Under the pieces are notes generated by a model. The model searched no databases and had not been told where the DNA came from. It saw only the letters and a list, made by a program, of their open reading frames with translations. Below, piece after piece: positions 8,810 through 15,450 of a DNA stretch of 18,614 bases. The stretch's first letter is position 1, and each line of letters starts with the position of its first letter. Position numbers and translations under genes: made by a program. Source of the stretch: Limnoglobus sp043780595. GTDB lineage: Bacteria; Planctomycetota; Planctomycetia; Gemmatales; Gemmataceae. The stretch spans positions 1 through 18,614 of the forward strand of contig JAYWCL010000213.1 in the NCBI GenBank assembly GCA_043780595.1, read 5' to 3'.

Positions 8810-8829
8810 TGTAGAGCACGCGGCTCGCG
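8810..8829 (-). repeat. Inverted REP-like copy beside hen1 start
   Basis: TGTAGAGCACGCGGCTCGCG is the exact reverse complement of the core of the tandem copies at 8847-8968. Together they can form a long stem-loop in the transcript of hen1. It starts 11 nt upstream of the hen1 ATG, inside the probable leader or promoter. Confidence 0.8.
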
Positions 8830-8846
8830 GGCTGGGTGTTCTGTTA

Positions 8847-8968
8847 ATCAGCACGCGAGCCGCGTGCTCTACATTCAGCTCGCGTGCTCATTATTCAGCA
8901 CGCGAGCCGCGTGCTCTACATTCAGCTCGCATGCTCATTATTCAGCACGCGAGCCGCGTGCTATACAT
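8847..8968 (+). repeat. 47-bp tandem REP-like repeat, 2.6 copies
   Basis: Copies start at 8847, 8894 and 8941. The first two differ at two positions and the third is cut short at 28 bp. Each unit holds the palindromic core CACGCGAGCCGCGTG, then CTCTACATTCAGCTCGC and an AT-rich TGCTCATTA spacer. The last copy overlaps the 3' end and stop codon of the neighbouring tyrosine transposase frame, which ties the repeats to that element. Confidence 0.88.
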
Positions 8969-9634
8969 GGTTAGGAATCGATCGTGGCACGAACTCCAGT
9001 ACCAATCTTCGGGCCGCGACACGCGGCCGGCTTTAACTGGATTGTTTTGCACGTACTGCACGATGCGTTCGAGTTCGTCGTCGTCTCGAATCCAGTGGTC
9101 GTAACTCTCTCGCTGCCAGAATGCTCCCTGCCGTCCGAGGCACTTGTTCGCTTCATGGGCGGTGTAACTTTCCAAGCTATGCATGAACTTGGAAAGCGGG
9201 CTGATCCCATCGTCACGGTCGCCGATCTCACTCCGCGATTCGTCGTGCGGTTCGTCGCTCTCGATTGGTAGCAAGACCAAGTGGACGTGATTCGGCATAA
9301 TGCATTATGCGAGTAGGTGGTATTTGCTGCCGTTGTGATGGTGCAGATTTCCGCGAATGATTGCGGCGACTCGCGGGTCGCTCAGGAACGCGATATCTTT
9401 GTTCCGATCCAGAAGTTCGTCGTATGCGGCGAACCACTGCTTGTGAATCCGAACTCGCTGTTGAGGCCGCGTTTCGCCAGCGGCTGGGTTCTCTTTCTGG
9501 AATCTCTCGCGAACCGTACGGAGCCTTTCCAACGCCTCTGGGGGGAGTGTTCCCGCCAGTCGATACGTCACGAAGAACGATGCGCCGGGGCGGTACCAGT
9601 GCGGCAAGTTGCGTCGAGTTAGGATTTCAACCAT
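8942..9634 (-). pseudogene. REP-associated tyrosine transposase (RAYT/Y1_Tnp), interrupted by in-frame stop
   Basis: Two frames in the same phase together give a complete ~229-residue RAYT. The first starts at ATG 9634 (GAGG 7 nt upstream) and reads LPHWYRPGASFFVTYRLAG, typical of the N-terminus. It ends at a TAA (9305-9307) directly before MPNHVHLVLL, the HUH motif. The rest carries GAFWQRESYDHWIRD, whose Tyr is the probable nucleophile, and RIVQYVQNNPVKAG. In relatives the stop position holds Tyr (AYxVMPNHVH), so one base change of TAT/TAC to TAA explains it. RAYTs cut and join single-stranded REP DNA. REP-like palindromes flank this gene on both sides. The gene is either inactive, or gives a 118-residue product restarting at ATG 9298 that keeps both HUH and Tyr. 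Confidence 0.88.
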
Positions 9635-9654
9635 CGACACGCCTCACCGTATCA

Positions 9655-9693
9655 CACGCGGCTCGCGTGCGAAATAATCACGCGAGCCGCGTG
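9655..9693. repeat. Inverted pair of REP cores (BIME-like)
   Basis: CACGCGGCTCGCGTG (9655-9669) and its exact reverse complement CACGCGAGCCGCGTG (9679-9693) are separated by 9 bases (CGAAATAAT). They form a 15-bp stem, each arm of which is itself near-palindromic. The pair lies just upstream of the transposase start, opposite the tandem array at its other end. This is the usual arrangement of RAYT genes between REP elements. Confidence 0.88.
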
Positions 9694-9732
9694 AGCAACG
9701 CTGTGTGAGCAACGCTGTGTGAACAACGGTGT
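9691..9732 (+). repeat. 14-bp tandem repeat, 3 copies
   Basis: GTGAGCAACGCTGT occurs exactly at 9691-9704 and 9705-9718, followed by a two-mismatch copy GTGAACAACGGTGT at 9719-9732. The first copy overlaps the end of the REP core. The same GTGAGCAACG extension follows the REP cores near 14271 and 14330. Confidence 0.8.
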
Positions 9733-9761
9733 GGTGTGGAAACGCGATGGGAGTTTAAAAG

Positions 9762-9833
9762 AGCCACCTCAGGGATTTGAACCCTGGACCCCGGCTTTAC
9801 GAAAGCCGTGCTCTACCGCTGAGCTAAGGCGGC
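9762..9833 (-). tRNA. tRNA-Thr (anticodon CGU)
   Basis: A full cloverleaf fits 72 bases on the minus strand. The acceptor GCCGCCT pairs with AGGTGGC with one G-U pair. The D arm is GCTC/GAGC, and the anticodon stem CGGCT/AGCCG encloses TTCGTAA. The variable loop has 5 nt, and the T arm is CAGGG-TTCAAAT-CCCTG. The anticodon CGT (plus-strand 9799-9801) reads the Thr codon ACG. The discriminator is T and CCA is not encoded: the gene runs into CTTTT. The REP/RAYT locus begins ~30 bases downstream of its 3' end. Confidence 0.95.
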
Positions 9834-9897
9834 CAATCTCGTCAGGTAGAAAGGATACACTTACCCGTGGGAACGACAAGTCCAAGTCGGTGGAGGT

Positions 9898-10893
9898 TCA
9901 CATGACGACGACGATCTTCCCGGCGAGCGTGCCGGCTTTGCCGAGGGTGTTATCCTCTTGCAAGCGATGTGCGGCGGCGGCCTCGATCAGCGGAATTTCG
10001 CGCGCGATCGGCGTGCGGAGTTTGCCCGATGCGAGCCAGTGATTGATGTCGTTCGCGCAAATCTGCTGTTCTTCCGCGGAAAAATTGAACATCGCGAAGC
10101 CGATCATCATCAGGCCTTTGACGTAGAACGCACCGTTCGGGAATGCGGGGCGGGCAGCACGGCCGGCCATCACGATAATGCGGCCACGCTGTGCCATCAG
10201 CTCGATCGTGCGGTCGAAGTCGGTGGGCGGTTGCGTTTCAAACCAGACATCGACGCCTTTACCCTGCGTGGCGGCCCGGATGGACGCAGGGACATCGTCG
10301 GTCTTGTAGTTAATGACGGTATCCGCACCGAGTGCCTTCGCCATCGCGACTTTGTCCGTCGAACCGACGGTGGTGATGACTTTCGCGCCGATGATTTTCG
10401 CCATCTGAATCACGGTCGCGCCGACGCCGCCAGTGCCGCCGTTGACGAATAGCGTCTCGCCCGATTTCAACGGCATTCGGTGAAACAACCCGATGTGTGC
10501 GGTAATGCCGACGAGTGCCGTGGCTGCCGCTTGTGCATCCGTCACGCCTTCCGGTGTAGGGTAAAGCCACTGTTCGCCCATTGTGGCGTATTCGGCCAGC
10601 GTACCCTGACGGCCGCTCAATCCTTGATTGGACCCCCACACGCGGTCGCCGATTCGCCACTTTGTGACGCTGTTTCCGAGGGCATCGACGACGCCCGCGA
10701 AATCGCAACCCGGCACGAACGGGCGTGGCAGACTTGCTGGCACCATCCCGCCACGGATGTACACATCGATCGGGTTGATCGAGGCGGCGTGAATCTTCAC
10801 CCGCACTTCGCCCGCCTTCGGTTCGGGCGTCGGCAGGTCGCCGTACTGGATGGCATCCGGGCTGCCAACGGCATGAATGAACGCAGCTTTCAT
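9898..10893 (-). CDS. MDR-family NAD(P)H:quinone oxidoreductase-like protein
   Basis: The 331-residue protein is a zinc-free medium-chain dehydrogenase/reductase of the quinone oxidoreductase (zeta-crystallin) type. It has an N-terminal GroES-like domain (AASINPIDVYIRGG, 37-49; VPGCDFAGVV, 60-69) and a Rossmann domain with the nucleotide-binding NGGTGGVGATVIQMAK (151-166), followed by GADTVINY. The catalytic and structural zinc cysteines of alcohol dehydrogenases are absent. It probably reduces quinones or enones with NADPH in the cytoplasm; the physiological substrate cannot be told. Its ATG overlaps the stop codon of the upstream membrane glycosyltransferase (ATGA), so the two are translationally coupled. 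The gene ends 64 bases from the 5' end of the tRNA-Thr gene, which lies on the same strand. Confidence 0.9.
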   Translation of the reverse strand: MKAAFIHAVGSPDAIQYGDLPTPEPKAGEVRVKIHAASINPIDVYIRGGMVPASLPRPFVPGCDFAGVVDALGNSVTKWRIGDRVWGSNQGLSGRQGTLAEYATMGEQWLYPTPEGVTDAQAAATALVGITAHIGLFHRMPLKSGETLFVNGGTGGVGATVIQMAKIIGAKVITTVGSTDKVAMAKALGADTVINYKTDDVPASIRAATQGKGVDVWFETQPPTDFDRTIELMAQRGRIIVMAGRAARPAFPNGAFYVKGLMMIGFAMFNFSAEEQQICANDINHWLASGKLRTPIAREIPLIEAAAAHRLQEDNTLGKAGTLAGKIVVVM

Positions 10894-12179
10894 CGTGTGC
10901 TCTTCGGTTCGGTGTCGCGGGTGCTATCCCGCAATATTACGGCTTGCACGAGGAATAGCACGACCGCGCCGAGTGCCGTCACGCCATAGGCTTGCAATAG
11001 CGGGTCGATTTGCTCGGTGAATGCGCTCGCGAACAGTACCCCCGCGAGTGCGATTCCGACCCAGATGCGTTTCCGCGAACGTGCCGGGTTCATCGCGTAG
11101 TAAAGTGTCGTCGTCCAGGCGGGGAGTAGCCAGCAGAAAAAGTACGTCCACGACAACGGCGACACGAGCACCACGAGCGTGCAAACCATCCCCGCTTCGA
11201 TGCCTTCTGCCGCCAGGTTGCGGCCCATGCGGCCGCGTGCCGCCCACAGAAACAAAAACGCCAACGCGAGGCACGAACCGTAACCGACGAGTTGCGCCGT
11301 CCGCGGAGTTACGTCAGCCACATTGATGCGGAACGGAACGCCATCGCGGTCGCCGGCATCGACGGGCCGCAGCCAACGGTGCGACAACGAGACGAGCGAT
11401 TGGTTGCGCCGCGTGAAGCCGATGTGCGAACGCGCAGCCATCGTGTTGCCCGATTGATCGCCAACCATGGTTGCGACCCATTGACGTAGCTCGTCGCCGT
11501 TCCGCTCGAATCCGCGAATCGCACCCGGTGCCACCGCCAGGAACAACACGCACGACGCGATGGTTGCCAGTGCCGCAAGCCATTGTTTGCGAAACAGAAA
11601 GTAAATGACCACGGGTAACGGAAAGACTTTGATCGCAATCGCCAGCCCGAGTAACAGCCCCGCGAGTATGCCACGCTTGTTTCGCAGTGCCAGAAACGAA
11701 CCGAGAACGAGAACGAGCAAGAACAGATTCACTTGACCGAGCAAGTACGTGTCCCAGATGTAAGGCACAACCGCGAGGCTGGGCACGGCGTACAAATAAC
11801 GGGAATGCCCCAACCAGCGACCGGTAACGAGTCGAATCGAGAGAGAGATTGCGAGGATCCAGGCGATCGAGTTGCACGCGGTCAGGATCGCGACGAACGC
11901 CACCGGGCCGCACAGGCTTAAAGGGTAAAAGACCAACACGGCCAGCGTCGGCGGGTACATGTAGCGGACTTCGCCATCGTCGCCGAGTTGGTAAAGCGGT
12001 TCGCCCGCCTGCAAGCGATTCCCAATGTCGAACCAGAGAGTGTAGTCTTTGTTGGTGCCCGATGCGCGCGTGGAATTGACGATCGGCACAATCGAGAACG
12101 CCAGCCCGAGCAGTAAAAAGAACAGTGGCGCAGACCGACTGTTCGCCGGACGTTCTGAATCTTCCAAGCATTCCTCCAT
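10890..12179 (-). CDS. GT87-type (DUF2029) membrane glycosyltransferase
   Basis: This is a polytopic membrane protein of ~429 residues with about ten hydrophobic helices. The GT87 hallmarks are the periplasmic-loop sequence DYTLWFDIGNRLQAGEPLYQ with its acidic residues, YMYPPTLAVLVFYPL, and GLLLGLAIAIKVFPLP. Such GT-C enzymes use polyprenyl-phosphate sugars, as PimE does with polyprenyl-phosphomannose. The acceptor here is unknown. Three starts are possible. The frame opens with TTG at 12236. ATG 12179 precedes the hydrophobic part. A TTG at 12167 has GGAGG 5 nt upstream and may be the true start. The downstream quinone-oxidoreductase gene overlaps its stop by 4 bases. Confidence 0.85.
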   Translation of the reverse strand: MEECLEDSERPANSRSAPLFFLLLGLAFSIVPIVNSTRASGTNKDYTLWFDIGNRLQAGEPLYQLGDDGEVRYMYPPTLAVLVFYPLSLCGPVAFVAILTACNSIAWILAISLSIRLVTGRWLGHSRYLYAVPSLAVVPYIWDTYLLGQVNLFLLVLVLGSFLALRNKRGILAGLLLGLAIAIKVFPLPVVIYFLFRKQWLAALATIASCVLFLAVAPGAIRGFERNGDELRQWVATMVGDQSGNTMAARSHIGFTRRNQSLVSLSHRWLRPVDAGDRDGVPFRINVADVTPRTAQLVGYGSCLALAFLFLWAARGRMGRNLAAEGIEAGMVCTLVVLVSPLSWTYFFCWLLPAWTTTLYYAMNPARSRKRIWVGIALAGVLFASAFTEQIDPLLQAYGVTALGAVVLFLVQAVILRDSTRDTEPKSTR

Positions 12180-12318
12180 CGCAGGCGCACATCGCACACA
12201 GTTTGCTACGTTCGCGGATTTCGCGGGCGGGGTCAACCTCAGCCGATCTCTCTTTGGGCGATGTTCGATTCCGCGAACGGAGTACGTCGTTTAGTCTGAG
12301 AGATGTTCGTGAGGCATA

Positions 12319-12450
12319 GGCGAGCGGTGGGTGTAAGCCCACTGATCCAGCCACCGTCGTACGCAACAGAAATGGACTGAGCTTGCCTCATCGAAATCTC
12401 GATTGACTGCGACTCAGGAAGGATCAGGGGAGTGACCTCCCCCGCTCGCC
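12319..12450 (+). ncRNA. Structured leader RNA with a four-way junction, cobalamin-riboswitch-like
   Basis: Four helices abut with no unpaired base. P1 pairs GGCGAGCG (12319-12326) with CGCTCGCC (12443-12450). P2 is GTGGG-TGTAAG-CCCAC (12327-12342). P3 pairs TGATCC (12343-12348) with GGATCA (12421-12426). P4 is GGGGAG-TGAC-CTCCCC (12427-12442). Inside P3 lies a 7x7 loop, AGCCACC against TCAGGAA, closed by GTCG/CGAC (12356-12359/12410-12413) and a further hairpin at 12390-12403. The segments GGTGTAAGCC, GCCACCG and ACTCAGGA resemble cobalamin-riboswitch core boxes, but the 5' GGGAA is missing. It ends 17 nt before the GNAT start. The class is uncertain; that this is a folded element is better supported. 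No expression platform is evident. Confidence 0.5.
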
Positions 12451-12466
12451 AAGAATGGGAAAATCC

Positions 12467-12949
12467 ATGTTGCGACCGACGGAACCGAGCGACTCGCCTG
12501 CGATTATCGCATTGGCCACCGAAACGGGGGTGTTTCAGCCGCACGAGATCGTCGCGCTTTCGGAAGTGCTCGACGATTACCATGCGTCGAATCGCGAGTA
12601 CGGCCACGCTTGCTTCACGCTCGAACTGGCGAGTGTGCCGGTCGGTTTCGTTTATTACGCGCCGTCCGCAATGACGGATCGCACGTACGAAGTCTGGTGG
12701 ATCGCGGTTGCGAACGCGAGCCAAGGCCAGGGCCACGGCAAGCGCTTACTCGATTGGGCGGAGCACGACGTACGTGCGCAGAATGGCCGACTGTTGTTGA
12801 TCGAAACCAGTTCGCTGCCGCACTATGTGCCGACTTGCGAGTTCTATCGCAAGCACGGCTACATCGTGGCTGGCCAGATTCCCGACTTTTATTCCGATGG
12901 CGACGACAAATTGATCTTCTGGAAAAAGCTACACGCACCGATTGCGTAA
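12467..12949 (+). CDS. GNAT-family N-acetyltransferase
   Basis: The 160-residue protein has the length and order of a single GNAT domain. It opens with MLRPTEPSDSPAIIALA, a typical first strand and helix. The acetyl-CoA pyrophosphate loop is QGQGHGKRLLDWAE (86-99), after the beta-4 strand EVWWIAV. The C-terminal part, CEFYRKHGYIVAGQIPDFYSDGDDKLIFWKKL, is the usual beta-6/beta-7 region. The acceptor substrate is unknown. ATG 12467 was chosen because it matches family starts; ATG 12455 (MGKS...) is in frame, and neither has a strong ribosome binding site. The structured RNA at 12319-12450 lies directly upstream and may control it. The gene stands alone, followed by ~560 bases without a gene. 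Confidence 0.88.
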   Translation: MLRPTEPSDSPAIIALATETGVFQPHEIVALSEVLDDYHASNREYGHACFTLELASVPVGFVYYAPSAMTDRTYEVWWIAVANASQGQGHGKRLLDWAEHDVRAQNGRLLLIETSSLPHYVPTCEFYRKHGYIVAGQIPDFYSDGDDKLIFWKKLHAPIA

Positions 12950-13507
12950 CGACAATTTCAATCTCCACTTGAAGTCATTTCCGTGCGTAGCCGCGCGTAG
13001 AATGCGACGGCTGCGCGTCACAACCGGACGAACCGGTATTCGCAACAGGACCGATGTGCGGAATTCTCCGGAGTCTGCGCATTTTCCCACGGGACACGCC
13101 ATGCGTTGACGATTGATGGTACTAGTCATGCGGTTGGTCGAGGTCGTGTCAGATTGTGTCGGCACGACGGGCAGACCAGATGCCCTAGGGGCGCAGGTTC
13201 TGCTGGGTTCGCTAAACCCGCCAAACTTAGGAAGTTCGCAAACCAGAGTTAATCTTAGCAGTGTGATTCGGCCGATTAAAGCGATGTTGGGGTTGCGTTC
13301 CGGTAAACCGGTCGAACTTCAGCCCAGCCGACTCGGTTTGGCCGCTCGATGCGACCGACTACACCGCTGAGATTTGCATGGATGCCCTGCCGGGCGACCG
13401 GCCAGCCGCCGCACCGTCGTCCTGCCCCTCGGGTCCACCACCGTCCCCCCACACATATTGTGTGATCGGGTTGTGTTCACCGAGTGCGATGAAATGGAGT
13501 GCCCCAT
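12950..13507. other. Intergenic region, no gene recognised
   Basis: I see no convincing gene in these ~560 bases. Short open frames lack family features or ribosome binding sites. Small hairpins occur, such as GGGTTCGCTAAACCC and CCGGTAAACCGG (13300-13311), without a T tract. The right end holds the leader of the HTH/receiver gene. A long leader or a small RNA could be hidden here, but nothing in the sequence identifies one. Confidence 0.5.
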
Positions 13508-14083
13508 ATGAAAAAGGTATTTACTACCGGCCAGGTCGCGAAGATCTGTAAGGTTGCCCCCCGCACTGTCTCCAAATGGTTCGACAGCGGTCGGCTCAAA
13601 GGCTATCGGATTCCCGGTAGCCAGGATCGCCGCATCCCCCGCGAGCAGCTCATCCGGTTCCTCAAAGAACACGGGATGCCACTCGGCGAACTCGAGGAGG
13701 AAGAATGGCACAAGGTGCTACTCATCGGTACCGAAAAGCTCTTCAACGATCGCATTAAAGAGCTACTTCCGGAAGTCGACGATTACAAGTACGAACTCGC
13801 CCAAAGCGGCTTCGAAGCGGGGACTTTGGCACAAAGCTTCCACCCCGACACGATCATCATCGACCTCGGCCTCGGCCGCAGCGAGTCGATGCAGATCGCG
13901 ACGAACCTTCGCAAAAACGAAGCGTACGGCAAGACCCTGATTATGGGTCTGGCGGGCGAAGACGAAGCGGCCCCCGAAAAGCTCACCGAGTACGGGTTCA
14001 ACGAAGTCTTCAAAAAGCCGTTCGACGTGGCACTTTTGACCGAGCGAATTCGCCGACTGGCCGACGCAAGACGAGAAGCGTGA
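13508..14083 (+). CDS. HTH DNA-binding / pseudo-receiver response-regulator-like protein
   Basis: The 191-residue protein joins an excisionase/BldC-type winged HTH (FTTGQVAKICKVAPRTVSKW, 5-24; GRLKGYRIPGSQDRRIPREQLIRFL, 28-52) to a receiver-like domain (~67-187). The receiver keeps a phospho-acceptor-like D119 (TIIIDLGLG) and the conserved lysine in FKKPFD (K170). The acidic pair that normally binds Mg2+ after beta-1 is replaced by LLIGTEK (G74, T75). It may therefore respond to something other than phosphorylation, or be permanently in one state. The domain order (HTH first) is reversed relative to ordinary response regulators; similar proteins are common in planctomycetes. No histidine kinase is adjacent. 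ATG 13508 has GGAG 9 nt upstream; a GTG three codons earlier is less likely. Confidence 0.88.
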   Translation: MKKVFTTGQVAKICKVAPRTVSKWFDSGRLKGYRIPGSQDRRIPREQLIRFLKEHGMPLGELEEEEWHKVLLIGTEKLFNDRIKELLPEVDDYKYELAQSGFEAGTLAQSFHPDTIIIDLGLGRSESMQIATNLRKNEAYGKTLIMGLAGEDEAAPEKLTEYGFNEVFKKPFDVALLTERIRRLADARREA

Positions 14084-14098
14084 TTCCCCAATCCGCCG

Positions 14099-14124
14099 AT
14101 CGCCACATGGTGCGGGCGATTTCC
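14099..14124 (+). terminator. Weak stem-loop after the HTH/receiver gene
   Basis: ATCGCC (14099-14104) pairs with GGCGAT (14115-14120) around a 10-nt loop and is followed by TTTCCCC, 16 bases after the stop codon. The stem is short and the T tract poor, so it is only a possible terminator. A second hairpin, CCGACT-ATCA-AGTCGG, lies at 14161-14176 without a T tract. Confidence 0.3.
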
Positions 14125-14218
14125 CCTTCCGCCCCACCATCCCTCGCACGGCTCATCGCTCCGACTATCAAGTCGGTCCGACGGGCCGTGCGGCGATTTC
14201 CACTCACTTCTATCGTAC

Positions 14219-14364
14219 ACGTACCGTAGTGTGAAGTTTTTTCACGTGCGAAGTTTTACACGCGAGCCGCGTGAGCAACGTACCGTAGTGTGAAGTTTTT
14301 TCCCGTGCGAAGTTTTACACGCGAGCCGCGTGAGCAACGTACCGTAGCGTACGCGGCCCGCGTG
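14219..14364 (+). repeat. 59-bp tandem repeat containing the REP core, 2.5 copies
   Basis: Copies at 14219-14277 and 14278-14336 differ at one base; a third, diverged copy (14337-14364) ends in CGTACGCGGCCCGCGTG. Each unit reads ACGTACCGTAGTGTGAAG, a T6 run, then TGCGAAGTTTTA and CACGCGAGCCGCGTGAG. A 22-base stretch (14259-14280 and 14318-14339) is identical to 9679-9700 beside the transposase. The block ends ~50 bases upstream of the ThuA-like gene. Confidence 0.9.
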
Positions 14365-14415
14365 TCGATATTGATAAACTACGTGAAGCTCTTTCCCAAA
14401 AATGCGAGGTCGACG

Positions 14416-15249
14416 ATGAAACGCTCTGCTCTGCTCATGGTCGCGTTATTCAGCATTCTGACCCTTGCGGTTACGGCACGCGAGCCGGACGCTAAGCCGA
14501 TACGTGCGCTACTGGTGATCGGCGGTTGTTGCCACGATTACGCGAAACAAAAGGCGATTCTGACGAAAGGGATTTCCGAACGCGCGAACGTCCAGTGGGC
14601 GATTGCGTACGATGCCGACAAGGGGACGAAGCACCTGAACCCCGCCTACGAGAAGGCCGATTGGGCGAAGGGTTACGATGTCATCGTTCACGACGAATGC
14701 TGTTCGGACGTCAAAGACAAATCGCTGGTGGACCGCATTTTGCAGCCGCACCGCGACGGCCTGCCAGGGGTGATTCTCCATTGTGGGATGCACTGCTACC
14801 GTACCGAAGGGTATCCGAAAGAGACGACGCCGTGGTTCGAGTTCACCGGTCTCGCCTCGACTGGGCACGGCCCACAAGCCCCTATCGCGGTCAGTTTCAC
14901 CGACAAAACGAACCCAATCAGCAAGGGTCTCAGCGACTGGAAAACGGTCAACGAGGAGCTTTACAACAACTCGACGGGTAAGTTGCTCGACACCGCCACA
15001 CCGTTGGCCAAGGGAGTGCAAACCTTCAAGGACAAGGCCGGGAAAGAGATCACCGCCGACGCGACTGTGGCCTGGACGAACCTTTACGCGAAGAAAACCA
15101 AGGTCTTCGCCACGACGCTCGGCCACAACAACGACACCGTCGCCGACGAACGATACCTCGAACTCGTCGCTCGCGGCCTGTTGTGGTCCGTCGGTAAACT
15201 CGATGAAGCCCACTTGAAACCCGCGAAGAAAGTGATGATCGACGACTGA
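14416..15249 (+). CDS. Secreted ThuA-like domain protein
   Basis: The 277-residue protein begins with a signal peptide (MKRSALLMVALFSILTLAVTA, cut near residue 21). The mature part is a ThuA-like, glutamine-amidotransferase-fold domain: IRALLVIGGCCHDYAKQK, then YDVIVHDECCSDV, PGVILHCGMHCYR, ELYNNSTGKLL, and a C-terminal VFATTLGHNNDTVADERYLELVARGLLW. ThuA-like proteins are abundant in planctomycete secretomes and are associated with sugar (trehalose) utilisation or bound to sugar-acting enzymes. The substrate here is unknown. ATG 14416 with GAGG 7 nt upstream fits the signal peptide; an earlier in-frame start at 14290 would add residues encoded by the repeat block and is rejected. The 59-bp REP-containing repeats lie in the promoter region. 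Confidence 0.88.
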   Translation: MKRSALLMVALFSILTLAVTAREPDAKPIRALLVIGGCCHDYAKQKAILTKGISERANVQWAIAYDADKGTKHLNPAYEKADWAKGYDVIVHDECCSDVKDKSLVDRILQPHRDGLPGVILHCGMHCYRTEGYPKETTPWFEFTGLASTGHGPQAPIAVSFTDKTNPISKGLSDWKTVNEELYNNSTGKLLDTATPLAKGVQTFKDKAGKEITADATVAWTNLYAKKTKVFATTLGHNNDTVADERYLELVARGLLWSVGKLDEAHLKPAKKVMIDD

Positions 15250-15450
15250 CCGAATTTTTCCCTTCCACGAACCGTAGCCGTAGTAACCGCCCCGTGTACT
15301 TCGGCCACGCCGGCGAACCGATTGCCGGCAAGACGGAAATCTTTAACGGATTACCGCGCAACAGAAAATTCTCTCATGTTGTCAGCGGTGCGCGACGATA
15401 CAATCCGGAGATACGAGTCGGCACGTTCGCGGTTTCCATGGGGCACGATC

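Noticed and set aside
8847..9732. CRISPR array
   Set aside because: The units are tandem or inverted palindromes with no unique spacers of constant length, and no cas genes are present.
12301..12450. TPP, FMN, glycine or RNase P RNA as identity of the structured leader
   Set aside because: The conserved boxes of these RNAs are absent; only partial resemblance to the cobalamin core was found.
13113..13370. Possible 85-residue gene in the intergenic region
   Set aside because: No ribosome binding site, no recognisable family and unlike composition; open frame by chance is more likely.
14470..14495. A 12-base match to the REP core (CACGCGAGCCGG) inside the ThuA-like gene
   Set aside because: It encodes the signal-peptide junction AREPDA, lacks the second palindrome arm, and is best explained by chance.
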